Shown here one piece after another: positions 26,101-32,724 of a stretch of 32,772 nucleotides of DNA. A program made the position numbers and the translations under genes. This DNA is from Desulfobacterales bacterium (GTDB taxonomy: Bacteria; Desulfobacterota; Desulfobacteria; Desulfobacterales; JASJAZ01). The notes beneath the pieces were generated by a model, which was not told where the DNA came from, made no database searches, and saw nothing but the letters and a program-made list of their open reading frames with translations. Numbering within the stretch: position 1 is the first letter of the stretch; each line of letters begins with the position of its first letter. Location: positions 1 through 32,772 of the forward strand of contig JASJAZ010000077.1 in assembly GCA_030066785.1 (NCBI GenBank), written 5' to 3'.

Positions 26101-27434
26101 AAACCACCTTGCACTGAGCATAACGCACAAAGTGCGGTGCGCATTTTGGCGTACGGTAAACTGGTGGCCGCAAGCCTTGGATTATCATGGGTTTCGGCAA
26201 AGTTAATTAAATTTCCGTCAGCCAGCGAAATATCGTAAGCGGTTGGCAGATAAATTTCGACTTGCTGGCGATTATAATTTTGAAAAAGCTCTGAATAGGC
26301 CCAATTAAAATTGGCCTGATTTAAGAGATCACGGGTCACCGAAATTTTGCCGCCCAGTCCTTCCAACAAAAAAAGCGTGTTGGGAAATTGTTGCCGCACA
26401 CGTGCAATCATGTAGCGCCAGGCCGCCGGCGGAATCATATAGCCGGCGTCACAACGAAAGCCATCAACGCCCCGGCGGCACCAAGTCAGGAATACATCGG
26501 CCATGTAGCGCCACAAACCGACATGATCATAATTTAACTTGGTCAGGTCTTCCCAACGCACGCCCCAGGCACCCGGGACTTCAATGTGTCCTTTGGTATC
26601 ACGAGCCAACCATTGCGGATACTTGCCGTGCAGACTAGCCGCCCAGCCGGTATGATTAATGGCGATATCGATCAACATTTTGCCATTGCGGGCATGCACC
26701 GCATCCACCAGTTCGATGAACTGATCCAGGGGCGTGGCTTTGGGATCAAATTCTGCTAGCGCCGGATCAATGGCCGTAAAACTCAAAGCCGCATAGGGAC
26801 TGCCAAAACGGCCCATGCGCCCATATGTTGTTGGCGTGGGATGCACCGGCAGCAGTTGGATAAACCGGCAACCGAGTTCACCCATGATGAAATCGAGTTC
26901 GTTGATTAAATCCCGAAATTTGCCTGAAGGCGGAATCACGGCATAGTTGGCATCATCAAGCGCATTCAAAGATTGCGGATCAATCGGTTCTGGTTGTTTG
27001 CGCTTTCTATTATAACCAAACTGGCGCACAAAAGCATTGTAAATGCTGTTACTGCATACGGTATCAGCGGGTTCTACATTGATGGTTAAATTAGGCCCCG
27101 CCGGCCAGATCGGTTCAGTTTCACCAGTTGGCACAAAAAGACATTTGGCCTCGAAATGACCGACTTCGGCCAACGGCAATCGCACCTCAAACCGGTGGGC
27201 ATCAACAGTGCGCATCGGAATATCATACCAGTCTTTTCCAAGCGGTGTTTCATCGTGATCCACCTGGTGAATAATTTCATGGCGAGCCATGCGCGCATGG
27301 CCTAAGTTGGTACGCAAGCATGCCGTTCCACTGGCCGTTTGCGACAAATTTAATGCAACGGTTAAGGTATCGCCACAGTGCTGCACCAGCCGTTTTCCGG
27401 GTTCGGGGATTTGCGTTAATTCAAAAGCGACCAT
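23142..27434 (-). CDS. fused glycogen debranching enzyme (GH13 glucanotransferase + GH133 amylo-1,6-glucosidase)
   Basis: This 1430-residue protein is the first gene of the operon. Residues 1-140 are beta-rich. About 165-500 form a GH13 barrel: FIQLLPVHPTPTTYGRMGRFGSPYA (191-215), DIAINHTG (256-263), GVDGFRCDAG with nucleophile D329, LLEGLGG with acid E358, and AETHDNPR with D417. A beta-rich linker of some 500 residues follows. About 1020-1430 form a GH133 (GDE_C) helical domain with GYPWFLDWGRDALIF (1056-1070) and GCDAQAWGASEW (1410-1421). This order matches eukaryotic AGL, which transfers a maltotriose stub and then hydrolyses the last alpha-1,6 glucose. E. coli GlgX uses another route. 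Assignment of the two activities is by architecture. The ATG has no clear ribosome site. Confidence 0.92.
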   Translation of the reverse strand: MVAFELTQIPEPGKRLVQHCGDTLTVALNLSQTASGTACLRTNLGHARMARHEIIHQVDHDETPLGKDWYDIPMRTVDAHRFEVRLPLAEVGHFEAKCLFVPTGETEPIWPAGPNLTINVEPADTVCSNSIYNAFVRQFGYNRKRKQPEPIDPQSLNALDDANYAVIPPSGKFRDLINELDFIMGELGCRFIQLLPVHPTPTTYGRMGRFGSPYAALSFTAIDPALAEFDPKATPLDQFIELVDAVHARNGKMLIDIAINHTGWAASLHGKYPQWLARDTKGHIEVPGAWGVRWEDLTKLNYDHVGLWRYMADVFLTWCRRGVDGFRCDAGYMIPPAAWRYMIARVRQQFPNTLFLLEGLGGKISVTRDLLNQANFNWAYSELFQNYNRQQVEIYLPTAYDISLADGNLINFAETHDNPRLAATSLPYAKMRTALCALCSVQGGFGFANGVEWYATEKINVHGAPSLNWGAPENQVKHIQRLNRLLRNHPTFHPQTDLIFIHHGEGNIIALQRHHQPSGRQALIVANLDHENPTPCTWPTVKNWNTSGLWDLLTGAAIYPEQNGQTSFIMLEPAQILCLTNDAEDLAIVNDDAPDLVQLPGRILKQRSRAKIMEMLHFYSGMGDIDTKDMDAAARKFLTDPLEFCRSQNSLSQEPRVVCWQWPRDLRRLVMWPSNHFLLIKAQHVFRSKILCNGKVVNQEDSFPDGSNNHFTVIVPPDVSDQVTELTLHLSVYETEGCRHAEAKLMLLPIQPNVRVPMLYSRTDLNNKSLGILATNGQGTVLRANAEWGALKSRYDALLAANLANDFPADRRILLVRCRMWLRYQGYSQEINQPCLDQFELQNGNKGVWRFKVPTGKGEHVMLVQRLRLAPATNTVCLEIYRPKTKHGENGLDDQKAVQVILRPDISNRNFHDTTKAYQGAEHTWPSQVEKLPDGFKFAFEKGQHFSVAMPTADFICEPQWQYMVFHANDAERGLDPHSDLFSPGYFDCRLIGGQTAVLTANYPVDGAPRPSEQESKPVELLKAGNVRDMNAGMLLRQSLKHYIVKRGLLKSVIAGYPWFLDWGRDALIFTRGLIAVGMRDAARQILIQFGQFELEGTLPNAIHGGNTDNRNTSDAPLWFIIACRDLVQTDSDNGFLETICGGRTIYEIIQSIIVNYMKGAPNGVNMDGESGLIFSPTHFSWMDTNHPAGSPREGYPIEIQALWYAALAFWSTVDSRPPETTETLTDLSAQVRSSIVDLFWRESDGFLADCLHTEPGKSAFVAETDDALRPNQLLAITLQALDDVALGDAILQNCSELLVPGAIRSLADRPTQRPLAIRHNGKLLNSPQHPYQGQYRGEEDTSRKPAYHNGTAWTWLFPSFCEAYYLVYGGPGCATAKSLLASTILLITDGCLGHIPEIVDGDFPHAQKGCDAQAWGASEWLRVWDQLSK

Positions 27435-27699
27435 TATAAATATAGCGATCCGAATGTTTAAATGTCAGGATAATCTGGTGAGAGCAAATTGTAACCACTC
27501 CTGATAAAAAATCTAATAAAAAATGGGATCAGCGACAAATTTCTTAGAATTTTTATAACGGCGGGTTAAATGCATTTAATTGAATGTAATTGCAGCATGA
27601 ATGAGGAAATCAAAGATCGAGAACCGGGCAAACGCGCAACGCCTCTATTACGACTAACTTACAACCCAATAATTATGTGAACAACGGCCGTATTTTGGA

Positions 27700-27933
27700 T
27701 TATAACACCGCTTTCATCTGCTGAGTTTCTTCTTTCTTGCCCAAAACGACGATCACATCGTTGGCATCTAATTTTTCCGTTGGCATGGGGTTAAAAATCA
27801 TTTCTCGTGATTGTTTCTTGATTGCCACAATAATAACGCCAAATTCTTTGCGCAGATTACTTAACACCAGTGTTTTACCGATTAATTTAGATATCCGTCC
27901 AACACTTTGTTCTTCGATGGTGAGGCCTATAAC
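27700..27933 (-). pseudogene. C-terminal TrkA_C (RCK_C) domain remnant of a potassium channel/uptake protein
   Basis: On the minus strand, 77 codons end at TAA 27700-27702. They read IGLTIEEQSVGRISKLIGKT, then LVLSNLRKEFGVIIVAIKKQ, then SREMIFNPMPTEKLDANDVIVVLGKKEE. This matches the RCK_C/TrkA_C fold (GKTL...LR..FGV.IVAI......NP......GD.L.VLG). Upstream the frame meets a stop (TGA at 27934-27936). The pore and RCK_N parts are missing, and the minus strand beyond has no recognisable channel sequence. It is therefore a 3' remnant of a gene whose front has been lost or replaced. Confidence 0.75.
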
Positions 27934-28096
27934 TCATTGGAAAAAACATTAAAAAGCTTGTTACGAAAAAAATACAAAGAAACGATTTATTTGAGGCCTA
28001 AAAAAGCGAATTACCAATGGAGTTGGTTAAAGATGCTTTTTCCCATTAACTCCAAATTGTTGCCAGTCACAATTTGCAAGGTTGAATCCACACCGC

Positions 28097-28306
28097 TTAA
28101 TCGACGTTCAACTCAGCACCCATTTTGACAAATTCACACTTTACCGGATAAATTCCAGCTGTCCAAAACGAATCTGCAACGGTATCATCCAATTCAAAGA
28201 TGCTGGTTATCTCAAAAGCCACAGGTTCATTGATAGTTGGTTTTTCTATAGGCGCTCCAAATATATTATCGGAAATTCGGCTGCAACGAGAATCGGTTTT
28301 ATACAT
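28097..28306 (-). pseudogene. relic small gene, copy A (open frame of 69 codons)
   Basis: The minus-strand frame is open from ATG 28306 and contains EPVAFEITSIFELDDTVADS followed by FWTAGIYPVKCEFVKMGAEL. No family was recognised. Its interest is that 28123-28215 aligns without gaps, at roughly three quarters identity, to 30644-30736, where the same reading frame is broken by a stop. Protein-level similarity (EIT..IE..D.....FWT..IY...CEFVK..A.L) shows that the ancestor was coding. Copy A may be a short live gene or a fragment. It lacks a ribosome site, so I call it a relic. Confidence 0.5.
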
Positions 28307-28312
28307 ATGTTA
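28292..28312. repeat. 21-base repeat, copy 1
   Basis: The segment begins AATCGGTTTTATACATATG and differs at one position from 29911-29931 (AATCGGTTTAATACATATG). Both lie in spacers upstream of rightward genes. Here the repeat covers the start of relic copy A. In the second place a stop interrupts that frame. Confidence 0.7.
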
Positions 28313-28584
28313 TCCATTTGCTTGCCATGCACGTATGCTTCACGTATATTACGAATGATACGATAAAATATGTGCATGTACGTTTTCCAAATAAACGCTC
28401 ATACATCACAATTCTCGCGCCACTCTCTCGTTTTTTGGAAGATATTGACTTATAGAAGAGCAATGTTGTGTGTGCATTCTCTGTCAAAGATGTAGAAAGT
28501 GGAGCAGTATGCGATCATGTGCATATCATTTAGCTACGGTATACCCTGTCTACGATACGGCAACTATCAGTCTTAGGATTCATC

Positions 28585-29679
28585 ATGAAAAAAGTGTTTG
28601 TCTCTGGATGTTATGACATTTTGCATGCCGGTCATATTCAATTTTTAACTGAAGCGAAAGCACTTGGTGAGCATCTTACCGTGTGTTTTGCTTCAGACAG
28701 GGTTTTGTGGGCACATAAGAAACGACGATCTTCCATCCCTCAGGAGCATAAGCAGGCAGTGCTTCAATCTCTTGACATGGTTGATGATGTGGTGATTGGA
28801 AAGGATCCCGACATAGGATTCGATTTTCGCACGCATTTCTTGCGTATACGACCGGATTTGTTAGTGGTGACTGATGATGATCACCATAGCGAAAAAAAAC
28901 GGGAGTTATGTGCCCAAATAGGCGCCCAATATGTTGTCCTCCCCAAAACACCACCAACGTTTCGGGCATTATCGACCTCACAGATTGTCCGGTGGATTCG
29001 GGCTCCCCAAGAAGCTCCTTTGCGGGTTGATTTTGCAGGAGGATGGCTAGATGTGCCTCGATTTTCCAGAGAAGGTGGCTTTGTGGTCAATTGCGCAATT
29101 TCACCCTTAGTCTCGTTATTAACCTGGGACTATGAAAAACGTGCTGGATTAGGCGGAAGTGGGGCGTGGGCACTGCTGAATGGTGAAGATGGTGTAGCAA
29201 GTGAACTCAATTTAGGGGTCGGCTGGCAGGATCCCGCGATTATTAAAGAGACGGGATTGTGTGTGTGGAAGAGTGGCCGACATCCAAGGTTACATTTTAA
29301 ACGAAACGGTGACATGCTGCGTGGATTGATGGCGCTTTTGTTTACAAACGAAGAGCATGATACTCCTGGGGTTGCCAATAAAAAGCGTAATTATGACATC
29401 ATTTATAAGGCGAGTTGCGTTGCTGCTGAGTCTGTCTATCGAGAAGACATTGAACAATTAGCGGAAGCCGTTCGCATGACGTATGCCTCCCAGCGAAAAG
29501 AAGGCATGACACCATTGATGTCTCCGAGAAACAGCCTTGCACAGAAGTATTGTGGTGGAGGATGGGGTGGTTATGGCTTATACATATTCTCATCCGTGAA
29601 AGATCGGGATGAATTTGTGCATTCTCAATCACACGCACGAGCCATTGAACCATTTATAAAAAATTACAATGCTTTATAA
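28585..29679 (+). CDS. fusion of HIGH-type cytidylyltransferase-like domain and GHMP-like sugar kinase domain
   Basis: The 364-residue product has two parts. Residues 1-138 are a nucleotidyltransferase: VFVSGCYDILHAGHIQFL with the HxGH motif at 14-17, DLLVVTDDD, and TSQIVRWI at 131-138 in the place of the ISST/TTxI motif, as in RfaE-C/TagD-type enzymes. Residues 145-335 resemble a compact GHMP kinase of the HddA/fucokinase kind: PLRVDFAGGWLDVPRFSREGG (145-165), GLGGSGA (188-194) as the ATP loop, and GGGWGGYGLYIF (324-335) as the last motif. The kinase half is much shorter than usual (about 220 against 320 or more), with little sequence between the first strand and the ATP loop. AGGA lies six bases before the ATG. 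Probably phosphorylates a sugar and activates it with a nucleotide. Substrate unknown. Confidence 0.8.
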   Translation: MKKVFVSGCYDILHAGHIQFLTEAKALGEHLTVCFASDRVLWAHKKRRSSIPQEHKQAVLQSLDMVDDVVIGKDPDIGFDFRTHFLRIRPDLLVVTDDDHHSEKKRELCAQIGAQYVVLPKTPPTFRALSTSQIVRWIRAPQEAPLRVDFAGGWLDVPRFSREGGFVVNCAISPLVSLLTWDYEKRAGLGGSGAWALLNGEDGVASELNLGVGWQDPAIIKETGLCVWKSGRHPRLHFKRNGDMLRGLMALLFTNEEHDTPGVANKKRNYDIIYKASCVAAESVYREDIEQLAEAVRMTYASQRKEGMTPLMSPRNSLAQKYCGGGWGGYGLYIFSSVKDRDEFVHSQSHARAIEPFIKNYNAL

Positions 29680-29829
29680 AAGGGCGAATTTCCCGACAAG
29701 GTAGGGATACCTGGCCACAAGAATAGATAAAGCATGGCTAACGAATCGTGCCACCGGACTCGCTGAAGCTCGCCGGCGAACTTAACGTTGCGACTACTCC
29801 ATCAGCAATTTTGACCGAGATAAAAACCT

Positions 29830-29863
29830 TGTGATTACCATTTCGAATCTGTAAAAATGCCAA
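29830..29863. repeat. 34-base intergenic repeat, copy in the DUF3124 upstream spacer
   Basis: Ungapped comparison with 32691-32724 gives 28 of 34 identical bases, including the shared runs ATCTGTAAAA and TGCCAA. Shorter matching parts occur at 30558-30575 and 31836-31854. All four are in spacers between rightward genes. Confidence 0.65.
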
Positions 29864-29910
29864 ATCTTGGATTATCTTACAACGGTTCGATCTGTTCCAC
29901 TGTTACCAAA

Positions 29911-29931
29911 AATCGGTTTAATACATATGTT
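29911..29931. repeat. 21-base repeat, copy 2
   Basis: It matches 28292-28312 at 20 of 21 positions (AATCGGTTTAATACATATG here). It lies 29 bases upstream of the DUF3124 start codon and could affect its expression, though conservation as a promoter is not evident. Confidence 0.7.
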
Positions 29932-29960
29932 CGTCTCACAAAGATAAATGGAGAATAGCA

Positions 29961-30446
29961 ATGACAAATACTGATTATTATAAATATTTTTTTATCTTAT
30001 TAAGCATCTTTATATCACCACTTTCATTATATGCTGCTGAGAAAAATATTGAGCTATCAAAGGGCCAGATTCTTTATGTGCCTGCCTATTCACACATTTA
30101 TAGTGGTAATAGAGAAAACCCTTTCCTTTTGACAGTGACACTGAGCATCAGAAATATTGATTCCAGGCATCAAATAAAAGTCACCTTGGTAGATTATTAC
30201 GAAACACAAGGTAAGCTATTAAAAAAACTGATAGATAAGCCGATAACATTAAACCCGTTAGAATCTTTAAGGTATGTGATACCAGAGAGAGACAAAAGCG
30301 GGGGATCTGGTGCCAATTTTTTAGTTGAATGGCAATCCGATAAATTAATTAATCCACCCATTGTCGAATCAATAATGATTGGTACGCAATCGACACAAGG
30401 GATTTCTTTTACCTCCCGTGGCAAAGAAATTTATTCTTCTGAATAA
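29961..30446 (+). CDS. DUF3124 family exported protein
   Basis: The 161-residue product has an N-terminal signal peptide (YFFILLSIFISPLSLYAA, about 9-26, cleavage likely after Ala26). The mature part has the DUF3124 pattern: KGQILYVPAYSHIYSGNREN, FLLTVTLSIRNIDSRH, IKVTLVDYYETQGKLLKKL, SGGSGANFLVEWQSDKLINPP and IMIGTQSTQGISFTSRG. The length matches family members, which are periplasmic proteins of unknown function common in sulfate reducers and cyanobacteria. GGAG lies seven bases before the ATG. It is noticeably more AT-rich than the glycogen genes, and spacers with shared repeats lie on both sides. It seems to be a single-gene unit. Confidence 0.88.
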   Translation: MTNTDYYKYFFILLSIFISPLSLYAAEKNIELSKGQILYVPAYSHIYSGNRENPFLLTVTLSIRNIDSRHQIKVTLVDYYETQGKLLKKLIDKPITLNPLESLRYVIPERDKSGGSGANFLVEWQSDKLINPPIVESIMIGTQSTQGISFTSRGKEIYSSE

Positions 30447-30477
30447 TGATGAGATGATCGTTGAACCAGGCTTTTAT

Positions 30478-30504
30478 AGCGGAGCGCAAAAAACCGCGCC
30501 CGCT
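30478..30504. other. GC-rich hairpin downstream of the DUF3124 gene
   Basis: AGCGG (30478-30482), a bulged A and GCGC (30484-30487) pair with GCGC (30496-30499) and CCGCT (30500-30504) across an A-rich loop. No T run follows on the plus strand, so it is not a standard intrinsic terminator. It may stabilise the transcript end. Confidence 0.4.
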
Positions 30505-30557
30505 GAAAAGCAGCATTATCGACCTGCGACTCCTCCAACAATTCGACAATAATCAGT

Positions 30558-30575
30558 TTTTAAAATTCATGTGAT
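30558..30575. repeat. partial copy of the intergenic repeat
   Basis: TTTTAAAATTCATGTGAT here matches TTTTAAAATTATGTGAT at 32680-32696 except for one inserted base. The second segment directly leads into the 34-base repeat at 32691. Confidence 0.5.
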
Positions 30576-30643
30576 TTCCGATTGTAATCAAAATCCACAG
30601 GGCTAAAACCACACCTTTGAAATAGCCTTCAAATCGGCACTTG

Positions 30644-30736
30644 ATTTGACAAATTCACAGTTTCCCGCATAAATTCAAGATGTCCAGAACAAATCAGTAA
30701 TAATGTCCTCCGATTCGATGAGTCCGGTTATTTCAA
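30644..30736 (-). pseudogene. relic small gene, copy B (frame interrupted)
   Basis: Ungapped alignment over 93 bases to 28123-28215 shows about three quarters identity, with long shared runs such as TTTGACAAATTCACA. On the minus strand it would read EITGLIESEDIITDLFWTS, then a stop, then IYAGNCEFVKSSADL, against EITSIFELDDTVADSFWTAG IYPVKCEFVKMGAEL in copy A. The stop replaces a glycine codon. It is a dead copy, oriented like copy A. Confidence 0.7.
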
Positions 30737-30823
30737 TATATCTGCAACCAGCTAGCATTCAGAGGTGGATCAAAGAATGCGTAGCCCGAGCGTCAGTTTC
30801 TGCCTAAATTAATAGGGAAATCA

Positions 30824-31771
30824 ATGTTGCGAACAATTCCACCACAAGGCGCATCTAACACATTCTTAGGTTTTCCTCTCTGCACAGACCTTGATACCAT
30901 AGAAGCCGACATAGCCATCCTCGGTATCCCATACGGCTATTCCTATAGCAGTGACGGATTTTTTAATGAACAGGCTAACGCACCTTCAGCTGTGCGTATT
31001 GAATCTGTTCGACTTAGCGATGGTTTGGACCATTGGGATTTTGATCTGGGAGGACCGTTGTTTGGTAGTAGTAAAGTTCGAGTAGTGGATTGTGGAAATG
31101 TGCCAGGAGATTGCACTGATATAAAAAGTCACTATCGCATGACCGAAAGAGCAATCAAGACTATCTTAGAGCGAAAGGCCTATCCAGTGGCCATAGGCGG
31201 TGACCATGGTGTTCCTATACCTGTATTCCGCGCATTCGATGGTCATGGACCTATAACACTTGTCCATGTAGACGCACACATTGATTGGCGCGATGAGGTT
31301 AATGGTATTAGCGAAGGATACAGTAGTCCTATTCGCCGTGCTTCAGAACTTTCCCATATTGACCGAATTTTTCAAATCGGGATGCGTGGCCAAGGCAGTG
31401 CTCGAACAAAAGAGGTCGAAGACGCGCTCGCTTATGGTGTGGAGATCATCACGGCTTATGAAGTCCATGAAAAAGGTATGGATTTCGTGCTTGGCCGGAT
31501 TCCGGCCAATAGGCGCTATTATCTTACCATCGACGCTGATGGACTTGACCCGACGGTAATGCCGGCTGTTGCATCACCAGTCGCGGGTGGGCTGCTATTT
31601 CACCAAATGCGAAGTCTGATTCATGGTCTCGTATTGAAGGGCCAATTGTTGGGCATGGACATTGTGGAGATCGCACCAAAACTGGACCTCAATGGCATAT
31701 CTTCTCTAACAGCGGGACAATTAATTCTAAATTTCATAGGAGCCACGGCTCGCGTTGGTTATTTCAATTAA
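30824..31771 (+). CDS. agmatinase/ureohydrolase family protein
   Basis: This 315-residue binuclear manganese enzyme of the arginase fold hydrolyses a guanidino compound to urea and an amine. All metal ligands are visible: H128 in AIGGDHGVP, D150/H152/D154 in VDAHIDWRD, and D237/D239 in TIDADGLDP. The substrate loop after the DAHID motif (WRDEVNGISEGYSSPIRRASEL) differs from the THFxHGT(M/P) type loop of E. coli SpeB. It resembles a branch seen in alphaproteobacteria, so agmatine is not certain and guanidino acids are possible. The ribosome site AGGGAAAT precedes the ATG. No polyamine gene is adjacent. It lies alone between spacers carrying repeat segments. Confidence 0.9.
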   Translation: MLRTIPPQGASNTFLGFPLCTDLDTIEADIAILGIPYGYSYSSDGFFNEQANAPSAVRIESVRLSDGLDHWDFDLGGPLFGSSKVRVVDCGNVPGDCTDIKSHYRMTERAIKTILERKAYPVAIGGDHGVPIPVFRAFDGHGPITLVHVDAHIDWRDEVNGISEGYSSPIRRASELSHIDRIFQIGMRGQGSARTKEVEDALAYGVEIITAYEVHEKGMDFVLGRIPANRRYYLTIDADGLDPTVMPAVASPVAGGLLFHQMRSLIHGLVLKGQLLGMDIVEIAPKLDLNGISSLTAGQLILNFIGATARVGYFN

Positions 31772-32092
31772 TCGTCAAATAAGTAGTCAACAGATTTCTC
31801 CAACAACACAGGACTTTTAAAAGACCAAAATTCTTGCGATACTCATTCGGTATCACCAATATTTTCATTTAATGCGATAGTTGGTAGTTTCTCAATATAT
31901 CTTTACATTTAATTGGCTGATATTTGGTATAGTGGCAAATTGTATTAAGGCCGATTGACTTCCCCCTATTTTTCCACTAAAAGTCTAAGCCAAAGACCCA
32001 ATAAACGTTTTATTAACACTTTCAAATCTGTTTTGAGACATGGCTGATGAACAGGCAACTTATATGAATAGGCAACTTAATAAGGAGGAAGA
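31772..32092. other. 321-base spacer with repeat segment
   Basis: No gene or terminator was seen. It contains a diverged copy of the intergenic repeat (31836-31854) and the string TTCTCAATATA (31889-31899), which recurs at 32735-32745. A strong ribosome site for the next gene lies at its end. Confidence 0.5.
31836..31854. repeat. diverged copy of the intergenic repeat
   Basis: GCGATACTCATTCGGTATC against GTGATATTCATTTAGTATC (32692-32710): 15 of 19 identical and all four differences are transitions. TTCTCAATATA follows in both places, 53 and 43 bases after the start of the match. Confidence 0.5.
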
Positions 32093-32551
32093 ATGGTATT
32101 TTTTGATGCTAAAAGAAGGCTGTATCCGGTAATTTTACTTCTTATAATCACAATTGGATTCTCATTCAGCGGCTGTTCGTCACTCTCTAAAAAGGATGAC
32201 AAAGCCACAGCACCCGCAACAACTACCAGCACAGCTGTTCCGGCGCTTTATTATAATTTCGGAGATGTTCTTGTTCCCAAAGAGCTGAAGGTCGATAAAA
32301 AATCATCTTTTATTTACCAAACTGGCGGTTTTACTGCCGGTGTACTGGTTTTAAAAGGCCGAATTAAAACCAGTTCGCTAATTTCTTTCTTTGAATCGAA
32401 TATGGTCAATGACAATTGGAAAATCATCAGTTCATTTAAGTCAGAGCAAACCTTGCTGCTGTTTCAAAAAGCCCAGCGCTGGTGTGTAATAACCATTGCC
32501 GACGTAACCTACAATACAAATGTCAAAATTTGGGTTGCCCCAACAATATAA
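32093..32551 (+). CDS. conserved lipoprotein of unknown function
   Basis: The 152-residue product has a basic N-terminus, a hydrophobic signal segment (LYPVILLLIITIGFSF, 10-25) and a lipobox ending FSGC with the acylated cysteine C28. A Thr/Ala-rich linker follows, then a domain from about 60: FGDVLVPKELKVDKKSSFIY, GFTAGVLVLKGRIKTSSLISFF, NWKIISSFKSEQTLLLFQKA and CVITIADV. The pattern (P.EL..D...SF.....F..GVL...G.....SL..FF...M....W.......S....L.F.K....C.I.I) is familiar from small lipoproteins of Desulfobacterota. I cannot name the family or its role. A strong AAGGAGGA precedes the ATG. It would be anchored in the cell envelope. Confidence 0.8.
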   Translation: MVFFDAKRRLYPVILLLIITIGFSFSGCSSLSKKDDKATAPATTTSTAVPALYYNFGDVLVPKELKVDKKSSFIYQTGGFTAGVLVLKGRIKTSSLISFFESNMVNDNWKIISSFKSEQTLLLFQKAQRWCVITIADVTYNTNVKIWVAPTI

Positions 32552-32690
32552 GACACCCATTCTGTTTTTCTAAATTAATTGGCATATAATTCACAAGCAG
32601 CCGCTTTCAGTGTAATTAATTATAATCCCAATCAAAATTTATAAATTTTCCTCAATTTTATATCAACTGTCCTCAAGGCTTTTAAAATTA

Positions 32691-32724
32691 TGTGATATTC
32701 ATTTAGTATCTGTAAAATTGCCAA
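32691..32724. repeat. 34-base intergenic repeat, copy in the final spacer
   Basis: It matches 29830-29863 at 28 of 34 positions without gaps. TTCTCAATATA at 32735-32745 follows, as it does in the 31.8-kb spacer. The remainder of 32552-32772 is AT-rich with no gene seen. Confidence 0.65.

Larger units (their letters stand above)
27435..28584. other. 1150-base decayed intergenic region with gene remnants
   Basis: No intact gene was accepted here. The region holds the promoter area of the leftward glycogen operon (27435 to about 27600, no clear hexamers), a TrkA_C remnant (27700-27933) and a small relic gene (28097-28306). A rightward frame at 27907-28128 (SLEKTLKSLLRKKYKETIYL...) has protein-like composition but starts inside the TrkA_C remnant, has no ribosome site and matches nothing I know. 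It may be another fragment. The last 200 bases lead into the gene at 28585. Confidence 0.6.
29680..29960. other. 281-base spacer with repeat segments
   Basis: No gene seen. The spacer carries the 34-base repeat at 29830-29863 and the 21-base repeat at 29911-29931. An imperfect inverted-repeat stretch at about 29737-29794 (from GGCTAAC to AACGTT) vaguely recalls an integron attC site. No terminator with a T run was found after the preceding gene. Confidence 0.5.
30447..30823. other. 377-base spacer with hairpin, repeat and relic gene
   Basis: No live gene seen. It holds a GC-rich hairpin at 30478-30504, a partial copy of the intergenic repeat at 30558-30575 and relic copy B at 30644-30736. 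Confidence 0.55.

Noticed and set aside
16603-27434. Frameshift or split in the glycogen genes
   Set aside because: All five frames are full length with intact motifs. Extended upstream frames for glgA and glgP are explained by later start codons.
27907-28128. 73-codon rightward frame with Lys-rich, protein-like sequence
   Set aside because: It starts at a TTG inside the TrkA_C remnant, lacks a ribosome site and matches no family I know. It is mentioned as a possible fragment but not called as a gene.
29737-29794. attC-like imperfect inverted repeat between the fusion gene and the DUF3124 gene
   Set aside because: It begins GGCTAAC and ends near AACGTT with weak internal pairing, and the length is right. 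But the outer 7-base boxes are not complementary, no similar structure occurs in the other spacers, and no integrase gene is visible.
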